Below, one piece after another: positions 50,001 to 61,441 of a stretch of 64,000 bases of DNA. Both the position numbers and the translations under genes were made by a program. The notes under the pieces were generated by a model. It was given only the letters and a program-made list of their open reading frames with translations, ran no database searches and was not told the DNA's origin. The stretch is from Colletotrichum lupini. Taxonomy: Eukaryota > Ascomycota > Sordariomycetes > Glomerellales > Glomerellaceae. Every line of letters starts with the position of its first letter. The first letter of the stretch is position 1. Location of the stretch: assembly GCF_023278565.1 (NCBI RefSeq), contig NC_064678.1, forward strand, positions 4,588,001 to 4,652,000, written 5' to 3'.

Positions 50001-51801
50001 GTATTTGTCGAGATGCATCAAGGTAGATGTCCATTCGCTTCCCGCCTAGACCCAGATTTTGGCGAGGCGAGGTGGGTTGAAGTTGTAGTGAGGGGGTATG
50101 GACGATCATGGGAGACACCGAGGTCCGGACACAATTGCCCGGCAAACATGAATTGTGTTTCGCTCCTCTGCTTCACGTCAGTTCCATGTGATGATCGCCG
50201 GCGGTACGGATTTTTCATTGAATACCGGTATTCAATCGGGCGTTGGAGAAGGATCCAGATCAGGTTTCAGTACGGAAAGTTTGGTGATCGTTCATTGGCA
50301 TTCCAGTGATGGAATCATGCTTTCGCTATCCGGTCAGTTTTGACTATGTACCGCTTGCTGCTGCTGTCCGTCTGAACTCTTAAGACTGCCCGAGACTCGC
50401 TAATTTCCGCTGCCGATCAGACGTGCGGATAGTTTGAATAAGAAACCCTGTCCAACCCTGTCAAAGGCCATGGGTATGCCCGAGTCACCAACCTGTTGGT
50501 TCCAACAGAAGTATGTAAACCACCCGCGAGCATATAATAAGAGCTGCGGTAAACTCCGTTGCTCACCAGAGGGGTGTCGTTCGTCTGCTCGAGTCCCAGG
50601 ATATCGGAACCACGGGCGCCAGGACAGAATGGAAACCTGGGCAAGACCCCCCACCGTCCCTGACCCTACGTATAATGGGGATGACTGTCACGAATTTCCC
50701 AGCTTCGCTTTGATGATTCCTTTTGCCAAGTCAACCCTCCGGCAGGCAAATGCTTGATCAGCGTACGGAGGTAATCAGTACCTTCCGGTCTAGGCATCTC
50801 GCCCTTCCCCGGAGTTCCCACATCCAACCAGGCAATAGGTGCCAAGGTGGGAGCCGGAGCGCGTTTGCGCCGAGGCGATATGCGTCTATTGCGTGCCGAG
50901 AACCGCGTAAGCTTGGAGCTTTAGTCCATGGTCGATTATGGTACAAAGACCCTCTGCTGTTTCTCTTCTCGCCAAATTCCGGTCATTTTCTTAGCTGTCT
51001 TGACTAGCGGGGGTTGTCTCGTTGTGATGTTTGACTCGTGATGCCCGGCATAGTTTTCCGTCCGGTGAGTGGTAGAGGTCATTTCGATAATCGAGACTCG
51101 GAGGTGAGGCTTCTTGTGCTCCCAGATCTCGTGTGTGTCCACCGAAAATACCGGATTTTCCTTCTTCATCCAGATACTTTCTCCCTAATCGTCAGGCTGC
51201 CTAGTCTACGTGATCTGTTGCGCGGGCGAGAGTCAGAAGAAGGTGCAGACGAAAGATGATAGTACCTCGACCTCATCCCTGCTCTTCGACGTCTACTTCG
51301 TTGACATATCCGCCCGTTTCCCACCTTCCCTTCTTCTCCTCCAAGACCCTCACAACATATCTTTAGTGAAATCCCAAGTACTCTTGCAGACCTCAGCTAG
51401 CATAATTCGGTGATGCCTTGGTCAATGATTTCTCTTCGTAAGGCTTGACCCCAGGTCAAGCGTGCCTTGGACCTCCATTTCCGTTTCCCTTCGTATCGTT
51501 GTGCTCAGGACCAAGAGTTCGAAGTGTATTCGCGACATCCGGCTTTGGATCCAATAACGAGGCTCATCGGAAGCCGAAATCGCATAGATCCTGTCCAAAT
51601 TCCCGGGCGGGTGCCACAATCTTCTCTTCTTTTCATCTGAGACGTTTCCCCTTGTCATATGGTCAAACTCGGTGATAAGTCGCGCGAGCGCAAAGAAAAG
51701 ATTCAGACGGAGAAAACTCCTCCGCCTCGCCCTTTTCTGGGTTTTCGTCGTCATCGTCGACATACGTGATATTCTCACCCAAAAGCCACGCGGTAAACCT
51801 T
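47095..51801. other. Gene-free region upstream of the methyltransferase
   Basis: About 4.7 kb without a supportable gene. The first kilobase on the minus strand is pyrimidine-rich and probably the methyltransferase promoter. A degenerate GTGA/GAGT repeat sits at 47730. Frames of up to 213 codons are low in complexity and lack motifs. Confidence 0.5.
47730..47770. repeat. Degenerate TGAG tetranucleotide repeat
   Basis: About ten TGAG or near-TGAG units in tandem, with single-base interruptions, about 650 bases upstream of the methyltransferase start. Confidence 0.75.
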
Positions 51802-53328
51802 TCAGTGACCTCTCTTCTTCGCCCTTTCAGCCCGCACGATAAACTCCTCAAAGCTCACCGCGTCAGCACTCTTCCGGCCGACATCGTCGTCAACGCGCAC
51901 AACACGGCCCCAGCCCTTGATAAGAGCCCGCCAGTAACACACCTCCGCGGCAGGGCTCAGATACCCTCGACCAGAGAACAACGCCCGCTGCCGTCTCGCA
52001 ATCCCGCGCGCCACGTCCGGGTGATCCTCCAACCACCGGACCGTCGCCTCCAGGTCCGACCAGTCCGGCTTGACAAAGACCATGTTGGCTTCCTCTGCGC
52101 GGAGTGTCGTCGGCCACTGCTCCAGTGTTCTTGGTGAGAGTTGATGCCGCTGCTGATGTCGCTGCTGCTCATCCCGCGGCTTGGCTTCGAAAGAAGCATT
52201 CTCGGGCAACTCTGACGGGCCTCCTGATAGTAGGGAACTCGAGTACACCGGCTCAACGAGGTGCGTCGTATGCTGCATCCACTCCAGCGGCGGACTCAAC
52301 ACCACGCTCTCGCAAAGCTGTTGAAACTGCAGCCGGCCAGAGTACGACACGCCCCCGGTGTGGATAATGTACTTGTACCTGCAAAAATCTTCAATCGCCA
52401 GCGCGTTCGTCGCGTTCTCCCCGTTGTTCGTCCACTCGAGCGCCTGCACGTCGGCCCATCCCGCGTCCTTTGTGAGCTGGATGAGGTCCTGTCGGGATCG
52501 CGGGTTCGCACTGGCGCCGTTGTTGAACCACGACGTGCCACGCCACACGGCCCGGGCATTCTTCTTTTCGAACGGTAGGCTGGCTTCAATCTCGGCGATG
52601 GCGGAGGCTGCGTGCGGGAGGGAGCGAATGAAGGGCTGGGTCCATGCCCAGAAGGAGAAGTGGGGGATGGGGAAGGTGTGTCGAGGGGACGAGGAGGAGG
52701 AGGACGAGGTCCGCGCCGGACGGCTGTGGGACCAGGTGTGTTTGATGGGCGTGTCCTGGATGTAGAGGTTAAAGTAGGTGTCTGGTAGAGGGGTTGGTGA
52801 GGTGAGAATGGCGCGGTGTAGCTGGTGGAGGGCGGCGCTTTGTCGCTTGGTCTTTTGTGTTAGTTGCTGAGATTTCAAGATCTTTCCATCTCCCTCTGCT
52901 TGGAGGTGGAAAGTGTGTAGCATTGGAGCGGAACTCACCTCGATCCATTGATCTGACATGTCCACAGGTCTCGGCGCCTGCAGTATCAGTATTCTATCGT
53001 CTTTGATCTGTCCCAGCAGCGAGGCGGAAGCGTCGCCGAGTCCGAGCTGGAACTCTCCCTCGGCCGCGGCCAGGTCAATCTCCTCTGTCAGGCCGGGGAA
53101 CGTCGCCTGGCATTGTTCCTCGTTTAGGTGGAGGTGTTCGAAATCAGATGCCGCTCCAGTCGCAAGGCCGGCCTTCTTTTTCCAGTCAAAAGACACCGCC
53201 GTGGAGTGATGTCCTGTTAGGGGGTTCCAAAGCCTCTCTCGCGGATAAAACAGAACGTAAGTGACAAGGACGAGAGTGGCTGCCACGAAAACTGGCCCTA
53301 CTCGCCGCGCGGCCTTTCTTTGGCGCAT
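51802..53328 (-). CDS. GT90 (CAP10-like) glycosyltransferase, type II membrane protein
   Basis: Golgi-type glycosyltransferase of family GT90, which includes Cryptococcus Cap10/Cap59-related enzymes and animal POGLUTs. The frame is open for 508 codons, but a 87-base in-frame intron (52852..52938) with GTGAGT donor, CTAAC branch site and AAG end probably divides it into exons 52939..53328 and 51802..52851, giving 479 residues. The N terminus has a short basic stretch and one transmembrane helix (VGPVFVAATLVLVTYVLFY), so the catalytic part faces the lumen. Conserved blocks are ILILQAPRPVDMSDQW, ALHQLHRAI, FSFWAW, AVWRGTSWFN, and YKYIIHTGGVSYSGRLQF for the nucleotide-sugar site. The C-terminal part is helical. 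The sugar and acceptor cannot be told from sequence. It lies alone, with no capsule or wall cluster around it. Confidence 0.9.
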   Translation of the reverse strand: MRQRKAARRVGPVFVAATLVLVTYVLFYPRERLWNPLTGHHSTAVSFDWKKKAGLATGAASDFEHLHLNEEQCQATFPGLTEEIDLAAAEGEFQLGLGDASASLLGQIKDDRILILQAPRPVDMSDQWIEVSSAPMLHTFHLQAEGDGKILKSQQLTQKTKRQSAALHQLHRAILTSPTPLPDTYFNLYIQDTPIKHTWSHSRPARTSSSSSSSPRHTFPIPHFSFWAWTQPFIRSLPHAASAIAEIEASLPFEKKNARAVWRGTSWFNNGASANPRSRQDLIQLTKDAGWADVQALEWTNNGENATNALAIEDFCRYKYIIHTGGVSYSGRLQFQQLCESVVLSPPLEWMQHTTHLVEPVYSSSLLSGGPSELPENASFEAKPRDEQQRHQQRHQLSPRTLEQWPTTLRAEEANMVFVKPDWSDLEATVRWLEDHPDVARGIARRQRALFSGRGYLSPAAEVCYWRALIKGWGRVVRVDDDVGRKSADAVSFEEFIVRAERAKKRGH

Positions 53329-55478
53329 TGTTCTTTCACTTTTCTTTGCTTCCTTCCTGGAACGACAGACTATAACATCATCTCAAAGTTTGGTTGAAAT
53401 GTAATCGAGAGAGAATGGAAATTGAATCTGAAGCAATGTGGTCTGGAGTCGGTATTTCAGATGGTTTGACCGGTCACTTCAAACCGAGGTGTCCCCTGCT
53501 CTCAACATGCGACACTGCTGGGGAGCGGGGTCTCCCGCGAAAGAGAGTTTTGCAGCATATAGACGAACCCAAGTGTTAGGAAAAGCAAGTCACTGTCGCT
53601 TTATCGGAGATTCGATCCTATGAAGTAGGACCAAACACCTACCATGCCAAGAATCATTGGCTGTATCGGGCGGGGCCGGATATTCGGCATGCAAAGCGAT
53701 TCGAAAGACACAACTCAAGCTTCCCTACATTGTGCCGCGGCGACAGAAAGGACCAGGAAAGACTTCCGTACGAGGAAATCAGGAACGTTCGGGGCCGAAA
53801 TTTTGACTATGGCCTGATTCATCCCCGCCAAGCCGTCAGCGAATCTGTGGTGGGAGTTTGGGTGGCAGGTCCTCCCTCAAAGGATATGCCTTGAAGAGAA
53901 GGAGTGTTGGGTTCGGGCGGGGGATCTCAACGCCAATTGGCCTGGAGGTTACTTTCCCCAAACACATGCTCGTCCTAGTCCACCAATCATCTTACACATT
54001 GATATTGACCCGTTGCAACGTCCCCCGGATTTCCGCTGGACTGCCGCTCTCCCGGCGGAACCGAAAACTCATTGACATAGCCACGGGACGAAGCGTCTTG
54101 AGATTTGAAGCTTGTGGTGGCTGTGCCATCCTCTGCAGTCCCGTGCTGAGGGCAGGCTTGACCAGGTATGTCGCAAGTATACAGGTAAGAACAAGACTGG
54201 TCACAGCTGCCCTGGTTGACGAAAGGAGGAAAGAAAGTCCTGCCGTGGGGAGCTCTGCGCTGGAACCATCGGTAGCACCGGTAGCACCGACAGATCAAAG
54301 TAGACCTGGCCTAAATTTCGCCGAAGAAACTGAGGTAAGTGAGCAGAGGTTTTGGCATCATGCCTAACTCCGTGCCGTGCACTGAAAGTCACGAAATAGC
54401 CGGCAACTAGCGGAAGCTACGGCACATTCTCCACCTTTGCCGGAGCAGTCTACGGCGTCTTCCCGGTCGATTGAAAGACCAACATGCCGTGGCCCCGACT
54501 CAGTGTCAACCTTTGGAGATGTCTCAGAATTCTGCCCCAGAGGAAATGCCTCAAGTCCCACGGGTTCTTCAATGTACAGTAGTTTTATGGCAGTTCTTCG
54601 TAACCTTCGCGGTTGTATATAGCCCGGCGGCCTTCTGGGTACCATCGCAGCAATGACGGCTCCGAACACCGAAAATGAGGGGCGTACTTGCTTGGGTGAC
54701 ACAGTGGGTGGTTGTTTGCATTGCTCAGCATCGTCTCGACAATAGCCATTATCTCCTGAAGACCTAAACTTGGAGCAAGCTCACAGACCATCGCTAAGTC
54801 CCGTGCCGAATCCTGCAGGACCCGAGCCTCATCTTCAAACCCAACGTCGACTTTAACATCAATTTCACCTTCAAGGTCTTCCTCATCCTCAGTCTCAACT
54901 CATCTCAACTCATCTCAACTCATCTCAACTCATCTCAACTCATCTTAACTCATCTCAACTCATCTCAACTCATCTCAACTCATCTCAACTTATCTTAACT
55001 TATCTTAACTCATCTTAACTTATCTTAACTCATCTTAACTTCTATTTAGTAGATTGGGTACGTGTTCGAGGACTTGGTGAACATTATGCATCTAGGAGAT
55101 TGGTGGGTCACACTGGCGGAGTTGATGAAAGAATAACGTCATAATCAAACAAATGAATTAGAATCGTTGTTGCTTTTCGCAACAATACGTACAAATATCT
55201 TGCGCCTGCATAGAAAAGGATTCATGGTCCTTTGCGGCTTTTGTGAAGCAGCACAGCCAGCACCAAGACTCAACTCCAAATAAAACCGTTTCCATGCCGT
55301 GTTATTCACTGCTCAGAAGCCGGGTACGCCCGTACCCTGGGTGTCATTGATAAACTAACGAAATAGCGGCCAAGCCATACATCAAATCTAGTGCTTCATG
55401 CGAATTAAGGGCAAATGCCCTTTGGATATCGTTTGTACATCCAGCAATAGCTGGGCCAATCTTCATGGCTTCAGTTTC
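53329..55478. other. Gene-free region with decamer array (GT90 promoter / 3' side of glucanosyltransferase)
   Basis: No complete gene supported. It includes the GT90 promoter at its left side, a decamer tandem array at 54891-55040, and on the minus strand at 54585-54899 an open stretch of about 105 codons that reads like protein (acidic then helical) but has no recognised family and ends at the array. Confidence 0.5.
54891..55040. repeat. Tandem decamer array, unit CATCTCAACT
   Basis: Fourteen contiguous 10-base units fill 54901..55040, preceded by a diverged unit at 54891. Units 1-4 and 6-9 are CATCTCAACT. Units 5, 12 and 14 are CATCTTAACT, and units 10, 11 and 13 are TATCTTAACT. All differences are C-to-T at a CpA step, and they cluster in the right third. 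There are no spacers, so it is not a CRISPR array. The period equals about one DNA helical turn. Confidence 0.95.
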
Positions 55479-57014
55479 TTACAACAGGAAGGCACCGAAC
55501 ATGGTGAACAGGGCGGCCAGACCGGCAACAGCCAAAGGAGCCTTCTCAATGGGGCTGCCAAAGGTCATGCCAGGAGCAGCGTTGGAAGAGCCAGTGGCGG
55601 AAGCGCCGCCGGATGCACTGGCAGAGGCAACACCTCCGGTGGTCTCGCCGTCTGAAGCAGAGTCACCAGCGGTCTGGGAGCCATCGCCACTGAGACCGGG
55701 GCCAGTACCAGCACCAGCGGTCATGTACTGTTGGTTTGTTAGCGGCTTACTCTTCCCAAGGAACAGAATGGATATAATTTACCTTCTCGGCAGCGGAGGG
55801 GATGGTAGGGATCTTAGTGGGGTCGACCATCCAGACGGAGTCAGAGGTAGGGCAAGCGACAGAGTGGGAGGTAGCGGCGGCACCACCATCACCAGTAGGG
55901 GCGGGGTACTTGGAAAGAGCGCTCTTGAAGTTGGCGTACTCGTCAAGCTCGGAGACAGTGCTGCCGCTGATCTCGACGATACCGTACTTGTTGGCCTCCT
56001 GTGAGTACTCGTACATCAGACCACCAGAGTAGACGCCGGTCATCTCAGAGTTCATGAGAGCCTCCATCTCGTCGAAGGTACGGGTGTTGGTGTTGCAACC
56101 GTACTCGGACAGGCTGTATCATTGGTTAGTTTTAGGAAAGCAAACGGGGAATATTCGTGTTGCTTACAAAATGGGAATACCGTAGTCGGTGAAGTTCTTA
56201 ACCTTGACGTCCCATCCAGACTGCTTGAAGCTGGAGCTGCACCAGGAGTAGTCGTTGAAGGCGAAGAAGTCGGAGCGGGCATCGTCGCTACCGCAGTTGA
56301 AGTACTCAGCGGACTGCATGCGGTTGTCGGCGACATCGGCGGCAGAGTAGCCGACGGGGACGTGGCGAAGGCCGCGGGAGGCCATGTAGTTCTTGATGTC
56401 ACGGGTAACAGCCTTGACGTAGGGGGCGGTCAAGGTGGTGTTGGCCTCATCGTGGATGACCTCGTTTCCGGAGAAGAAGGCGAGGGTGTTGTCGTACTGG
56501 GCGAACTCCTCGACGGTGGCGAAGACGCTCTGGAGGTAGACGGCGTTGTAAGAAGGGTGAGGGTCGGCGCGGTTGATGGAGTACTTGGGGTTGTTGACAT
56601 CGGCGACGAGGTAGATGCCAGCGTCGGCGAGCTTCTGCATGCACTCCTTGTGGTCCTTGGAGTTGTCGACGGAGTAGACACGGATGGTGTTTACACCGAG
56701 GTCCTTGAACTTGGGAATGTCACGACCGCAGATGGTGGTATCGGCCAGGGGGTCGACGTTCTCGGAAGAGCCACCGGGCTGGTAGTCGATACCACGGACG
56801 TAGAAGCGGGTGCCATCAGCGTAGAAAGCTATTCATGTCCATGTCAGTCAATTGGGTCAGAACGATGCGATATTTGGTGATCCATACCGTTGCCGGAGGC
56901 GGAGACTGCGGGCAAAGAACGGGCCTTGATGGGGGCCTCGCGCTCAGTAGCAGTAGGCTTGGCCGAGACGACGGACAGGGCCGCAAGGGCGGAGATGGCA
57001 GCGACAGACTTCAT
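55479..57014 (-). CDS. GPI-anchored beta-1,3-glucanosyltransferase, GH72 (Gel/Gas family)
   Basis: Cell-wall enzyme that cleaves beta-1,3-glucan and rejoins it to another chain, elongating wall glucan. Exons on the minus strand are 56888..57014, 56168..56828, 55783..56113 and 55479..55727, with introns of 59, 54 and 55 bases; the product has 455 residues. A signal peptide covers residues 1-18 (MKSVAAISALAALSVVSA). The GH72 fold starts at FYADGTRFYVRGIDYQPGG. The catalytic acid/base Glu165 lies in FFSGNEV and the nucleophile Glu266 in FLSEYGCN, which is rebuilt across an intron. There is no Cys-rich X8 (CBM43) module, so it belongs to the Gel1/Gas1-without-X8 type. A Gly/Ser/Ala-rich linker and a hydrophobic tail (PLAVAGLAALFTMFGAFLL) give a GPI signal. 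The leader on this strand is pyrimidine-rich. Confidence 0.96.
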
Positions 57015-60000
57015 TGTGAATATGTGTGCGAAGGAACCAAAGTGAATTCCCAAAAACCCAAGTTGATGATCAGAAAGTGCCAAGCGGTAGAACGTTCCGA
57101 AAGAGTGAGGAACAGTTGAATGTGAGCTGCGAAAGGGGTGAAGTTTCGGAGTCCAAAAGGGTTGTTGATTAAAAGGGTTGGTCGGTTTAGTGAAAGGTAG
57201 ATGAGGAAATAAAGTCAACCAAAGCGAGGGAGTTGACGTGTGGGTTTATTGAAGAGGAAAGGGAGGCGCACTCGAACCCGGGGAAAATGGCAACGAGAGG
57301 TCGGATGAGGATTTTGAGAGAGAATGACGAGAAGGAGAGAAAGAGAGAGGTCGGGCGGGAAGGAGGGAGGTGGATGATTAAAAAACGGCGTGATTGACGG
57401 TGGTGGTACGCAGTACTTCGCACATTACCTGGGTTGTTAGTGTATTCGTACACTAGGTACTCCGTACCTGTTATTCGTACGAGCGAGTAACCAAGAAGGA
57501 GGAGCAGGGCAAGCCGCAAAGTGGAATTCGTTCTTTGCAACCCACACCCCCCCAGACTCTGGGAGGTGAAGGTCTCCACTGCGCGCCCTCTTTCCCAGTC
57601 TCCGAGTCTCCTCCCAGACTTTGCGGCCCTGGTCCAGATTTCCCTTGCCTTGCCAGCTTGCCAAGGAAAGGACCGACAGGAGTCGTGGACGGTGGACCAC
57701 GCCGCCCGGGGAGGAAAGGAAGGGGAGGGAAGGGATCAAGGGGGGGAATAGGAGCAGCAGCCGTTCATTCGCCTAATTGATTCTAGTGTCTCCTTGTGTC
57801 TGTCAGACAACCGCACCATCGTCCTTCACTGGCTGGATGGCAGCTGTTCTCTCTTGCTTGGACGTTTCTCCTGGGAAGACATTTGCGAGTCCAATTCAGG
57901 GGACGGGAAGGGAAGGCGTGGGTCACAATTCTCCATTAATATGAACCTAAGAGGAAAGAGGGGTGTGGCTGCAGACAGCGGGAAGGTGGGATGGAGCTGA
58001 ATCGGGTTCCCGGCAAGCAAGAGCAAAACTCAATTGGCTGTTGAGCTGGCACTCAGCCGGTGGCCCTTCTTAAAGCCACACCCCATCTTGCTCAATTTGA
58101 TCAGGTTGTGTATTGTAAACACGGGCAGAAAGATTATTGGTGATGTAATTCTGTCAGGTCGTCCAGCGTCCGTCTCTGGGCGCGTTGCACCGGCGCGTCT
58201 GGGCACAGGCTTTCTGTCCACGTCGTCGACAAACCGCCTTGCGACTTGCCGTGGCCCGTTTGGCTCTCTCACGCTCTACTCGTATGGGTACCAGAAAGAG
58301 AGGCAGCACATTTTGCTTTATTCCCCATCCGTCGCACCTTGGAAACAATCCTATTATTCCATCCCCATTGCTTCAAGTCGCCTGGTCGAACCCGCTGAAA
58401 CGCAACAAAAACGACGATCGCCTTTGGTACCAGCCTTCTTCGAGGCACCGAGACGCTACGAACTAGTAGCGCTACTTATCAGCATGCCTTGCAATGCCGC
58501 TGAGCCGCTTGGCCGTCACGCCGCCTCCCAGTGCCAGTCTCACTCAGCCATTCGTACCTGATGTGTTTTTTCTTTCTTTCCGGTTTGGCTCGTATCCCAA
58601 AAAACTCTTGTTGAGTATCTGTGCCTTTGATCGCCACAGCCATAAACACGCCTCCGGACGAAAAAAGAACACGAATTTCCCCACACACCATCGAAGCACC
58701 ATTGCCTTTTACTGCTGCCGGCTTGCCGCTACTATGTACTTGAAATTCCAACTCCACGAAGCAGGGCATCATCTATCCATCTGACGACAATCACGATAAC
58801 AAAGACCCACCGACCAAAATTCAATCCTCAAGGTGGTACTTGGCTACAGTACTCACTCAATCCCATGTGCTCATGGCCCCAAGCATGTCCGTCTCACGGT
58901 CTCACCCACCCTACACCCCTTTTTTTGCATGCCGACAGAGACATTACGACCCAGCCGCCAGTCAGAAAGTGGAGATCAATCCCCATTCTTTGCCCCAGTC
59001 AAAAACGACATTCCATGCACTGCCACAGCGATCAATGGAGGTAGGGAGCGCCCCTGCCAGTCCCTGTCTTCCGATTCCGCGTCCTCTCGTCACCACCACC
59101 ACCACCACCACAATCCACTGGCACCACACCTGCACACCAACTGCAGTCTGCAACTAGTTCTCGACCTTCTATCCAGTTTCCTCCACTTCGGCCACCGAGA
59201 AAATCCTCAAACATCTCCTTCAATTGGCCAAGACCGACCTCCAACGCGAGAGAAATGATCCCAAGAAAGCTCCAAGAGAAAGACCATGCAGCTAAGAAAC
59301 GGCCATAGAAAGACTCACTTCGCTTCGCCGGCGATCTAAAGAATGCCGCGCCGCGAAGTCCACGTCAACACTGCCACCGCCCACCGAGACCCAACCTCCA
59401 CCCCGGCCCGGTCTGGTCTCATTCTCAGGTCTATCGCAACTCTGCTGCCGTTTGATGCCGAGTAGATTGAACTTTGAAGCCCAGACGCAGAACGGTACTG
59501 CGTACACCAATCTGCTCGAGTCCAATCCCTTTGGCCTATCTGTACGGATCAGGATACAATTATCACCATCCCCCGTTCGGACTGCGACCTACGAGGCTAC
59601 GACCACTCCACGAGCCCATGCACTGATGCAGACGAGAAATTATCCGATCGATGATCATATTTCGAGTCCAACGTCGTGGGTTCCACTACGTCAGTCCCGC
59701 CCATTTCAAGGTGCCCAGTTTCAGACCAACCTCGACGTGCTACCGATTAGATTGAAATCTTTTGCCTGGGTCTTTGCCTGATCGTTGTTACCAGAAAAAG
59801 AACACATATCGCGGCCAATCAAACCAGGACTGGATACAAATAAACTGAATCTCTCTCCGTTCCTCTCTGTTCGGTCCGTCTGCCCACTTCCCCCGGACAT
59901 GACGCAGGCCACTTATCCAAGTTGAAAAGGCGGCCAGCCATCTCTTCAAATGAAACGGCGTCTGGTCAGCTGCCTCCATTCAGTCGCCTCGTCCGTCTTC

Positions 60001-61441
60001 CCTGCTTGGAACTTTGGCAGTGAACCCTGACCGACTTTGCCTTACAGCTTGCAGGCATACGGCGTCCAAGCCGCCAAAATTTCGCAGTCGCAGGAAACAA
60101 ATGCAGCCCTTGGGCACAAGAAATTGCATCCTCGATTCATCCCAAATTACCCCCCTTCACCCCTCCATCTTCTGCACGCAGCACCCATTCTGTGTGACAC
60201 CCTTCAGCGGGTTTATCAGGGGTTATCCGCCCTCGACTGTCATCTGATTGGTGCTTGGCCAGTGCTTGGCCCGTTCTTAGGGACATGGACTACTCATGGG
60301 AGTCCTTTTCACCTTTGGCCTGACCTTGGCCTCGAACTGTTTGCTTTGCTTTTGCTTTTTGGGAGACTCCGAATCCATGCCAAGTTGCCAGACTTGGCTC
60401 CTGCAGTCTATCCATACACTTCCAAGCGGCACAGAAGAAGTACAAAAAAATCTCTCAAGAGATTACGCTCTACAGAAGCGACCCTTGGCGGATTCTTGTG
60501 TAGAGAACACTCCAGTCTCTTCTCTGTTCTCTCAAGCCTAGGCCATTTCCCGCTTCCTTCTTTACACTTACTCGTCGGGCCTCGTCATCCTCCAGGTCCC
60601 ACCCCGCAAAAGGCCCGTGGGCTCTTGCAGCGAACTGGAATGGCCATGCCCTGGCTGGCGGGTGCCCGCGTTACTGGCAGCGGGAGGGCCGGTTGGGATC
60701 TCCCCGATCCCCTTTCCCCCCCTTCTGCTCGCTCCCCTTTTGCCTTTTGACCGCAAACGGAATGGGCCACGATCTCAACTCCTGGTAGGGGAGACGATGC
60801 CACCGAGTCCTTGCAGGGGGGGATGAGAATCACCAGTGACGCCCTGAATTTTGGATTTTTGGTGACACTGACAGATACATTTGACGTTTCTGTCTATCAA
60901 GGTGGTCAGAACACTTTCATTACTGTCAAACCTCGCACACGTACACGGTGAAACACCATGCGAATGGATCTATTCGCAATGATGGGGGCGAAAAACAAGA
61001 ATGCTTTGCTATTTTCAACTACTTCAAAAAAACCACCGGAATTGAGCCCCCCCTCCTGATGCTCCAACTCGACTCCCGCCGACTTATATGTAGAAAAAAG
61101 AGTACAGAGCACTGAATGCATGCACCTTAACCTATGCTACTTCGTTCTCTCGATCTCCGATACGCAGCGACATCGTCCAGCTTCGATTTCCGCCGCTCTC
61201 TCTGGCTCTGATTTCGCTTCACCAGTCGGACGCTGGTCACGCGTTCCGGGTAAAACGTTGCCGCAGGATCCGCTGCTCGAGGCGGCTCTCGATAACCCTC
61301 TCTCTCCGTCTCAAACCCCTTTTTTTGCGTAACGTGCTTCTGCGGCATCTGTGGAATGTCTCGCAGCACAATGTCCTCCGCCGCCGCCGCCGCAGGCGGC
61401 TTCAACGTCCTATAACTTCTTCGTCTCTGAGCACACGACTC
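57015..61441. other. Gene-free region upstream of the glucanosyltransferase
   Basis: About 4.4 kb without a supportable gene. The first 800 bases are purine-rich on the plus strand, that is, pyrimidine-rich in the sense of the minus-strand glucanosyltransferase, and probably its promoter and leader. From about 58.5 to 60.7 kb the plus strand becomes pyrimidine-rich. The longest frame there is 237 codons (60037..60750, plus) without motifs. A GTACTCCGTACC word lies at 57457. Confidence 0.5.
59091..59112. repeat. CAC trinucleotide repeat
   Basis: Seven perfect CAC units in gene-free, pyrimidine-rich DNA. Confidence 0.85.

Noticed and set aside
54891..55040. Possible CRISPR array
   Set aside because: Units are contiguous decamers with no spacers, in a eukaryotic genome.
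57262..57292. Minus-strand GGTTCGAGTGC resembling a tRNA B box
   Set aside because: It sits in the purine-rich leader of the glucanosyltransferase gene, with no matching T-stem or acceptor stem.
60037..60750. 237-codon plus-strand frame
   Set aside because: Leu/Pro/Ser-rich because of C/T-rich DNA, with no domain and no splice-linked continuation. It is listed only as part of the gene-free region.
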